Assembly: GCA_016801845.1 (NCBI GenBank)
Contig: CM028909.1
Location: 15,385,313-15,449,312, forward strand
DNA length: 64,000 bases
Direction of reading: 5' to 3'
DNA from: Polydactylus sextarius
Taxonomy: Eukaryota; Chordata; Actinopteri; Polynemidae
Both the position numbers and the translations under genes were made by a program. Shown piece after piece: positions 46,564 through 64,000 of the stretch (its first letter is position 1; each line of letters opens with the position of its first letter). The notes beneath the pieces were generated by a model, which was given only the letters and a program-made list of their open reading frames with translations, searched no databases and had not been told where the DNA came from.

Positions 46564-49500
46564 ATGCATAAAGTGGATTTGCCGGTGGACCCGTCCACTG
46601 AGATGGCTGTGGAGAGGCGAAGGGCTGCAGAAACAGCACGCAAGACCAGAATCTTAAACACCCGGCTTCGGGTGATGGGCCTTGACCTCGATGCTCTCAA
46701 CCAACAAGTCCAGGAGAAAAAACATCAGCAGTACATGGAGAAGCAACGAGATAAAGTTTTCGGTAAACTGTGGTTTGGATGAAAGGCGGAGGGGTCAGAA
46801 TTAAATCAATTGATAATCATTCACCTTAGAGGATTGCTGCCCCGAGCCGTCTCAATTTATGACTTTCATGACTAATAAGCATTAATATGTATATTTAATA
46901 CATTGCAGATGCACTGAGAAAGTATAATGATGACTTAATGCTACAACAAGACAGTGATGAGAGAGAGAAGCGAGCAGCTTTGCAAAGTGCCCAAGCCCAG
47001 TACTGGGCTGTTCACCAGCGTGTGGAGGACTCTCGTGACGCTGATCTCAAGTGTGGCCTGAAGGGGGCATTCACAATCACCGTTCCAGAGGGTGAGCTGG
47101 GGCCTGCCAGTATGCAAATATTTCAGGTAAGCTCCCAGTGAATGGCAGGCGCATGGTATGCATCAAGAGCAGTGTAACAAAATCCAATGAAGGATTAAAT
47201 AAAGAATCACATTGCTCCCTGGGGGCATGTTGTCTTTGTTTCATGTACAGGGAGAGGGTATTGGAGAGGAGCAAATGAGGAGAGAACAAATAAAAAAGAC
47301 AGAAAGAGATCTAAGACTACAGAAGGAGGCAAACACGAGAAGACACATGGAAAACAAGTGGAGAGGTGAAAAGAGACAAGCACATACACAGGAACTCACA
47401 CGCGCACTGTAATCACTGATGAGCTTACATGTTGTACGCTGTAGCCTCTGTAAATTACACATGCACTTCATGCTTTCCTGCACAAACAATCACACACTCC
47501 TACGCACAGCCCTTACTTCCAGGTGGCATTGATGGATGCTCATCCCAGAGAGCTGTTATGTACGTGTGAGTGTGTTGTTGAAGCGCTTCATACAATGGGT
47601 TATGGCTAAAGCAAGTGTGAAAACACATTGTAGGTGATTTCCAACTCGTTTGTGTTGCAGAGATGCTGGTGAACAGAGAACTAATGCATCAGGATCTAAG
47701 GGAACTTCAGCAAGTAGCAGCAGAGGAGGAGTGTAAGAAAGGTGCCCGCATCGCACTCGACAACTACAATCGAGCTCTGGTACAGTACATGTGTGTGTAC
47801 CCACAGATGGACACACAGACGTTCACACACCACCTGCTGATGTGAATACTCAAAGCAAAATCCAGTGGGGTTTTGAGCTGTGACATGGTGTTCTCAAGTG
47901 GGATTTTGAAATTAAAATTGCTAATTGAAAATGTTAAGTGATGCATGCACACACTTGCTGCAGGATGGCAGCCATCACATTAATTGTTACCAAGCAACAT
48001 GGATGGTTAAACTGCTTTGATGAAATCATGGGTCTTGCCTGCTTTTAAAAGCCCTCATTTAGCCCCCCCCCCTCCACATTTGCCTGAATGCACTCAATTG
48101 AATCCTCCATTGGGAAGCATCATTACAAGTCCTTCAGGTCATGGTATTTTTTTCCAGTTATGTGGTTTCTCTAATAACCACTCACATGCATGATGCACAA
48201 GAAGCAAATGCAACTGAATGATTAGATCTCTCAGGAGGACATCCCCTATTCACCAGACTCTCTATTCAATGCCAGAACTAACCACATGTTAGAGGTTGGG
48301 TTTCGTAAAGCTGTTGCTATTCAAGAAAATGATCAATCAACTGTCCCTGGATCCCTCGTAAGGCCTCACAATGATCTGTTTCTCACAGGCTGTAGAGCGA
48401 GCCGAGAAACTGAAGGAGCAGCGCAGGAGAGAGGAAAGAGAGAATGTTTCAGAGATGAGGCACATACTGACATCCGACATGATGACAGAGCGTACAGAAG
48501 ATGCAGAGAGAGACCTGGGAGTAGGGAAGCCACCACGGGCTCTGACTGACAGGTGGAAAGGGATGAGCCCTGAGCAGCTGAGAGCCATTCATGGAGAAAG
48601 AAAGGCACAGTGCCGTGAGAGACAGGTACTGCGGTCACACCAAAACACGATGCACCTCCCATACACAAATCATTAATTCATGGTCAGGTCACATCTCACT
48701 CTGTTCCAAGCTCTTCTGTGGTTCTACTGCTCTGTAAATATCCTTCAAAACTGTGGTTGCTTAGATACTTGACTAATGACCTCCCACGAACATCAGTCAC
48801 AAACAAAAAATTATCCATTAATTTGTGTTTTCATGGTGAGTGCTGTCTAACAAACTGGTCTAAAATATCCCATTATGTTCTCATTTAGTTTGAAATCTGA
48901 TGAAACAGAATATGATTTACATCATGTTGAAATTCATCAAATATTCAATGACCCCCTGCGCCCTGTATGGATTTGAATTTATTATGTTTCTCCTATAATT
49001 TATTCAGAATTTCCCCTTAAATTATCATCCATCACTAGGTGTCTTTGTACTTTACAGCTACATACGTCAAAAGGGAGTTATTCCTTCTTTAAAAGTCGTA
49101 AAAAATAACCAGAATTTTGTTCAGCAGAAAGAAGTGCTTTGTCTGTTTTTGTTTGTTTTTTGTTTTAATTTCATATTACCCACCCTCAGATTCACTTTGC
49201 AATATTTTGACCAAATCCTACCCCCCATACTCTATTCTTCATAAAAACTCAGGTTTAGCTCTTAGACTTGCATTTCTCACCAATCTGCAGAGACAACGTG
49301 ATGCTGAGAAAATTCAGGGTGCAGTCTGGGACCTTCAACTCCTGAAACTGTCCAGAGAAGCAGAGGAGGAGGAGATGAAAGCAGCAGAGCTGAGGAGACA
49401 CAGGAGGCTTGAGATAGACCAGTACAACATGCAGTTGGCTAAAGAGCAGCAGGCACAGTGAGCACTACACACACCTATATACACTCATTATCTACGCAGT

Positions 49501-49687
49501 AGACAGCAGTTGTGTTTAAAGTAGAATCCAGATGTAAATAAATATCTTTTGTTTTTCTGGAGACAATTATTTACTGTGTTTTGTATTTGTCTCTGTCTCC
49601 CCCAGTCAGGAGTACCTGAACAAGAAGCTCTACACCAACAAACCCACAAAGGACTACTTTTATCAATTCAACACCAGCTCCCGCTGA
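46564..49687 (+). CDS. ribc1: RIBC1, RIB43A-type axonemal coiled-coil protein
   Basis: Seven coding exons: 46564-46762, 46909-47126, 47251-47365, 47661-47779, 48389-48625, 49291-49457 and 49606-49687, all GT-AG, giving 378 residues, which matches the family length. A non-coding exon ends at 46020 and splices to 46545. The protein is charged and helical throughout. Family landmarks are an N-terminal KVDLPVDPSTEMAVERRR, RVMGLDLDALNQQV, GPASMQIFQGE, RWKGMSPEQLRAI and the end YFYQFNTSSR. RIB43A proteins lie inside the doublet microtubules of cilia and flagella. The family has two vertebrate members; RIBC1 is chosen because in human RIBC1 is beside SMC1A, while RIBC2 is beside SMC1B. Sequence alone does not separate the two with certainty. 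Confidence 0.85.
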
Positions 49688-49732
49688 CCATCATACGTCT
49701 TGCTCAGGCTTGTCCTCCAGTGACAATGTGTT

Positions 49733-49738
49733 AATAAA
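49733..49738 (+). terminator. ribc1: RIBC1 polyadenylation signal
   Basis: AATAAA lies 46 bases after the RIBC1 stop codon, which gives a very short 3' UTR. The sequence after it is AT-rich. Confidence 0.7.
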
Positions 49739-49879
49739 GCATATTGATTGTTATACTCACATTTAACGTGAATTGAATTTTAGATAATCAATACTTTTCT
49801 GCTTAATGTTAAGTGACACGCAATTATTGATTTTATTAGCTAATGTTGGTGACAAAAAAAGGAACGTTCTTTTGGTACA

Positions 49880-52526
49880 GATTGCTCCACGTACTTTATT
49901 TTTCAGTCACATATCCAGTTACAGTCGTAGTTTCATAATGCAGGTACAGTTACACTGGCTCCATATGTTGCTCCACATTTTCATCCAACTCCTGATGTTC
50001 ATCCATGATACATATAGACACCATCAGTCCCACTATGCTAAATATGTACCCCACACATCACAGAGGCACCCTACACCCTAAAAGGGACACATATGTCTCG
50101 CTCCTCATTCTTCCCTGTTTTCTCTCAACCCTCCCCTCCCACCCAGGCATTGTTGTTGAAAGTCTATCAGCTTTTATGAGTTATGAAGAAGCATCTCTAA
50201 ACAAACAAATTCACTTTTTTAAAAGGTTTTTTTTTTTATCTTTTAACTATAAAAAACGGGGAAAAACAAATATGAGCATCCCCAGCTTTCCCCTCGACAC
50301 ATGAAAAGCAAAGAGTGAGTGGCAGTTGAGTGAGTATCTGTGTGTGTACACTCATTCCTCATTCAAAGCTAACATTTGCCCTGAACACTGACAAACACAG
50401 ATGTTTAGCAGCAGATAGTCAAGTTAGAATATTGGCATATTTTGTGTCATGCATTGCTCCTGTATGAAAATAGATTTTTTTAAAATCTTTATTTGTCCTG
50501 AGTGTGTCTGTATATCCAACGACAAGGAGCTTACACACACTTCCTTCCATGGCACTTGCCAAGACATCCCAGATTCTTTACCTCAGGGGCTGTCAGGTGA
50601 TATTTGGCCAGTGTCAAGCTTTTATATTTGAGTAGGGAGAACTGAGACAGCAATGTTGCATATAAGTTCTCCCTGTGGTATGCACAAAGTGGCGCGCTGC
50701 ATCCCTGCCCCTCACACCTGCATCAGACAGAAACTCCACAGATATTCACTGCACTGCGATGCGTTGCTGGATGGTTAATTGCATGAATGCAAACTTAGCT
50801 TTCCTTGTATGGTAACTTTTGCAAATCATTAAATGACTTGTACTTTTTTTAATCTTTTTTTTTTTTGTTTGAAAACATCAATAGAACAATGTGTTTTTTT
50901 TTCCTTTTGATTCCTTTTTTTTTTCTTTCAACTTTAAGCTGTCCTGTCTGCTTTGCCAAATCTGCAGTTATTTGTCAAAAAAAACAAAGTCTGAATTCAT
51001 AGCAATAGTACAAAGAAGAAGAAATATTACAGCTTGCAACATTTTGAAAGTAAGTAATTTCAAACCTGCACATTTTTCACATTTTTATCAAACGTGTTTG
51101 GATTCATCAAAACAATCTTTTAATGTTGTATTTACATTCAGTGGGGGGGGGATGTCCTTCCAGGTTTTCTTATAACCACGCTTCTTTCTCTAGTACCTTG
51201 TAGCTCAGATGTTTTTTTAAGTAACATGTGTATACAAGGTCTACCCATCCCTAAAAAGAATACATTCTCTGTATTTGATGTAACTATCAGCTGTTTGCCT
51301 TTATTATACATCAACTGGCAAATATTAAGTCTGTCTACAATATCAGCTTGCATTGATGAGAGTCTGAAAATAAAACATGAGAGTGTTTGCCCGTAAGACT
51401 GCACTCTCTGATCTGTAATATACATAAATACTGCTCCTCAAACAATTTGCGTAGTATGAGATGAACAGGTATGAAAAGATTGTTAATTAGAGACAACAAT
51501 GTTTTTAATACAGTGTAGAAAGGGACAAAGACAGATACAGAAAGCTACACGTAGGTTTCGACACAAAAAATTACAATATCGTTTCCAATAATGACATTAC
51601 ACTTCTGGTGGGAAGGCGAGAGAGTAATGACATCAATCTGGTGCTCTATGCAGACCCAGCAGGCACAGGAACATATAAGGAGCATGTACATATCTATAAT
51701 ACTGTAATATGGCTAAATAGATAGATGTAGATGCAGCTATATACATCAGATGCTACTCCGCATCTTCACAGCAAGTTCCCCTTGATGCATCCAATGTTAT
51801 TTATAGTAAGAAACTTGGCTTCACTTAGTTTCAATGAAAACATCTTGATGTATGAAATATGTTGCTGAAGAGAAGTAATGAGATCTATATAAAGAGTGTA
51901 AAATGAAAATGACGATAAAAAATGAAAATGACATAAAATATAAAATTAAAAAAATGTCACTGGCAAATACAATCTGAGACATCAAATGGTGTTAGACATA
52001 CAAAGTCATGTGCGAAATAAGTAAAGACAAGCTAATTATCTAAATTTCTAGAGTAATTACAGCAGCTTGTGCTGTCTGTTTCCCCACACATCATCCATCC
52101 CTTTCAGTGTACTACTCTGCACCTCTATAGGACCACTCCTATAGATCCTATGATATTTCTCAATGTGCAGAATCCTGCCTTTAACTTTCTATAGAGTTGG
52201 TTACTGAGAGAAGAAAGGGCGAGAAATTAATGTTAGTTGTTTAGATTCGTTGTAAACTACACAGATAAAGTAGGGTGAGGGGGTCAAAAGACATCTTCAG
52301 GTCAGTCAGACTTGTATCTCATTGTCCACTACTTTGGACACTCCTTTGGTCAAAATAGTACAGTCAATCAGATAACTGCCAGGAGCATCTGAATAGTCAA
52401 TATATTGATTGTGTATAAGTCGTCAAAGTACATATCAGCAAGTCAGTAAGGACCAAGAGCGTATGGGCACATATGTGTTGACATGTTTTGGTCTGATGGT
52501 CCCCGGTGGATGTTGGCTGGGGGGTG
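49880..52526 (-). other. l1cam: L1CAM-type gene 3' untranslated region
   Basis: On the minus strand the stop codon is at 52527-52529, and the first good AATAAA beyond other genes is at 49895-49900 (TTTATT on +). The implied 3' UTR is about 2.65 kb. No gene or repeat that I can name lies in it. It runs to within about 160 bases of the RIBC1 signal. Closer AATAAA sites could give shorter forms. Confidence 0.55.
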
Positions 52527-62499
<9,973 letters not shown>

Positions 62500-64000
62500 C
62501 TATAGAAAGACAGGTGGAAACACAAAGACAGGGAGATTCATACATATGTATGGCTAATTTTCAGATTGCTGTCCTGCTGACACAGCATTCACACACACAG
62601 ATGCAGTATGTGGAGAAAAGAAGATATTACAACCTTTATATAGACTTTGCATTTCTAACAGCACATCTTCATAAGATTTCCTACATACATATAGAGGCCA
62701 CATGTTAACATGTGCTCTTCTTTATGACCTCTAGTTGGGCCACAGATGCTAGTAGCCACATCTCAGTGTGAGCTGCATCTCATTACCACTGGACTGAGGT
62801 GGTGATGGGCCCCCCTGCTGGTTTTAGGACTGTCTACTGGATACGGTCACTGCTTTGGTCAGCACTACATGCTACCACATGGGGTGAGTTGATTTTGGTT
62901 TAACTATGGTTCTCAAATGTATCAATTTATTATACTGTGTCTGCCAATTATATATACACACACCTATGCAGTGCTTTGCTAAATCTGCTGCACACACTGG
63001 TAATATGGCTCTAGGGATGATAATATTAGTCTAGTGTTTCGTTGGTTTATCCACATCTCAGACTGAAATATCCCAGCTGTTGTTGGACTGATTGTCTTGA
63101 TGGATTGTGGTAATTATTTCCCTGGGCAGTGTGGTGGTGCAATGGTTAGCACTGTCACCAAGAAAGGTCTGGGTTTGAACCTCATGGCTGGGATTTTTCC
63201 ATGTAGAGTTTGTACGTTCTGTCTGATCCTGTGTGGGTTTTCCACAGTCCAGACATGCAAGTTAAATTAATTGGTGACACTGAATTGCTCATAGTTGTGA
63301 AGATGAGCATGAATTTCAGCTACGTGACAGATTGGAGACCTGTCCAGTGGCCCCACTACAACCGCTCTGTTATTTTTTTATAAGATAAGTGGGGTTGATG
63401 ATGGATGGATGAATATCCTTGGTTTCTGAAAAATGAATCTTTTTTTCATTGGTGAGTCTCTAGTTTTTCTTCTCGTACCACTACAAGTTTTACATTTGTA
63501 GGTTTGAGAGAAATGTACATGTCCTTTAAATTTTCAATGAAACTACTTTTGCATTAAAAAAATCTTTCAAAAACTGACAGCATGTTCTGTCAGATGTTGC
63601 TGCTGACTTTAAATGTAATTTGTCAGTGCTACAAGCACTACAGATGAAAGTCGATTCAACTTCTTTATTCAGAGGTGGCAGCAGAAATCTCAGAGGCAAA
63701 CCAAAACTGAAAACATGTATACTAACATTAAAAGGACACCAGAAAATATATTGTTTGAAATTTAAATGAATCTACCCTTAGGCATTATATTCTTGTATGA
63801 CATTTTACACACGAGCCATTGTTTTCCCATGAGCTTGACATCTAATTTCATTTATGGAAAATGTTCAGACACCTGTAATGCTTTGTTTCTTACACAGTAG
63901 TAACATTACTGAGAACCAGTTAGACGCTGATTTCAATTCCTCTCCATCAGACTTTAATGGTATCTATGTCCTGAAGAAGGTTTTCAACAACCTAGTTTAG
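62500..64000 (-). other. l1cam: L1CAM intron upstream of the Ig3 exon
   Basis: No further L1CAM exon is seen here; the exons for Ig2, Ig1 and the signal peptide are not in the window. The stretch holds the second SINE-like copy (63127-63413), preceded by a short segment (about 63056-63110) that resembles part of the dispersed repeat at 2840-3376. Confidence 0.55.
63127..63413 (+). repeat. SINE-like (tRNA-related) dispersed repeat, copy 2
   Basis: It has A-box-like TGGTGCAATGG and B-box-like GGGTTTGAACCTC, then 'gtagagtttgtacgttct', 'gtgggttttccacagtccag', 'aaattaattggtgac', 'gagacctgtccag' and the end GATGATGGATGGATGAAT. It is the same family as the copy at 2441-2650. The B box has one changed base (TTTGAA for TTCGAA). 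Confidence 0.7.

Overview
This is vertebrate nuclear DNA, almost certainly from a ray-finned (probably percomorph) fish. The genes are split into many short GT-AG exons, most introns are small, and the dispersed repeats look like teleost families. Four complete genes and one partial gene can be read: TMEM9 (+), CACNA1S (+), SMC1A (-), RIBC1 (+) and an L1CAM-type adhesion gene (-) whose 5' part lies beyond base 64000. Joining the exons by splice phase gives open reading frames divisible by three: 188 codons (TMEM9), 1848 (CACNA1S), 1231 (SMC1A), 378 (RIBC1) and 1027 (L1CAM part).

Layout. 1-10500 is gene-poor, with an AT microsatellite, a GA tract, a SINE-like copy and an older dispersed repeat. 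10590-14440 is TMEM9, a lysosomal membrane protein. 15500-35400 is the 45-exon gene for the skeletal-muscle L-type calcium channel Cav1.1, with a MEF2-type site upstream. 35850-45414 is SMC1A (cohesin ATPase), running tail to tail with CACNA1S. SMC1A is head to head with RIBC1 (axonemal protein) across about 0.5 kb that holds a TCTCGCGAGA palindrome and an RFX X-box-like site. RIBC1 ends tail to tail with the L1CAM gene, whose AATAAA signal is about 160 bases from that of RIBC1. The L1CAM part covers Ig3-Ig6, five fibronectin III domains, the membrane segment and the cytoplasmic tail.

The most interesting points are: (1) the channel keeps the four filter glutamates and the loop needed for excitation-contraction coupling, but has lysines four residues after the filter glutamate in repeats I and III, which fits the known non-conducting Cav1.1 of teleosts; (2) two in-frame mini-exons (48 and 27 nt) encode the IVS3-S4 linker; (3) the L1CAM tail keeps the 12-nt RSLE micro-exon but its ankyrin motif FIGQY reads LVSQF; (4) the SMC1A/RIBC1 promoter combines a housekeeping-type and a ciliary-type element; (5) an L1CAM intron of 177 bp is mostly a CA repeat that starts at the splice donor; (6) one L1CAM intron uses a GC donor.

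The order mixes genes that are on human 1q32 (TMEM9, CACNA1S) with genes on human X (SMC1A, RIBC1, L1CAM). From memory, a pufferfish locus with L1CAM, SMC1 and an L-type channel side by side has been reported, so the linkage is probably a fish feature and not an assembly error. No CRISPR array, operon or prokaryotic system is present. All gene names come from recalled family sequences; no database search was run.
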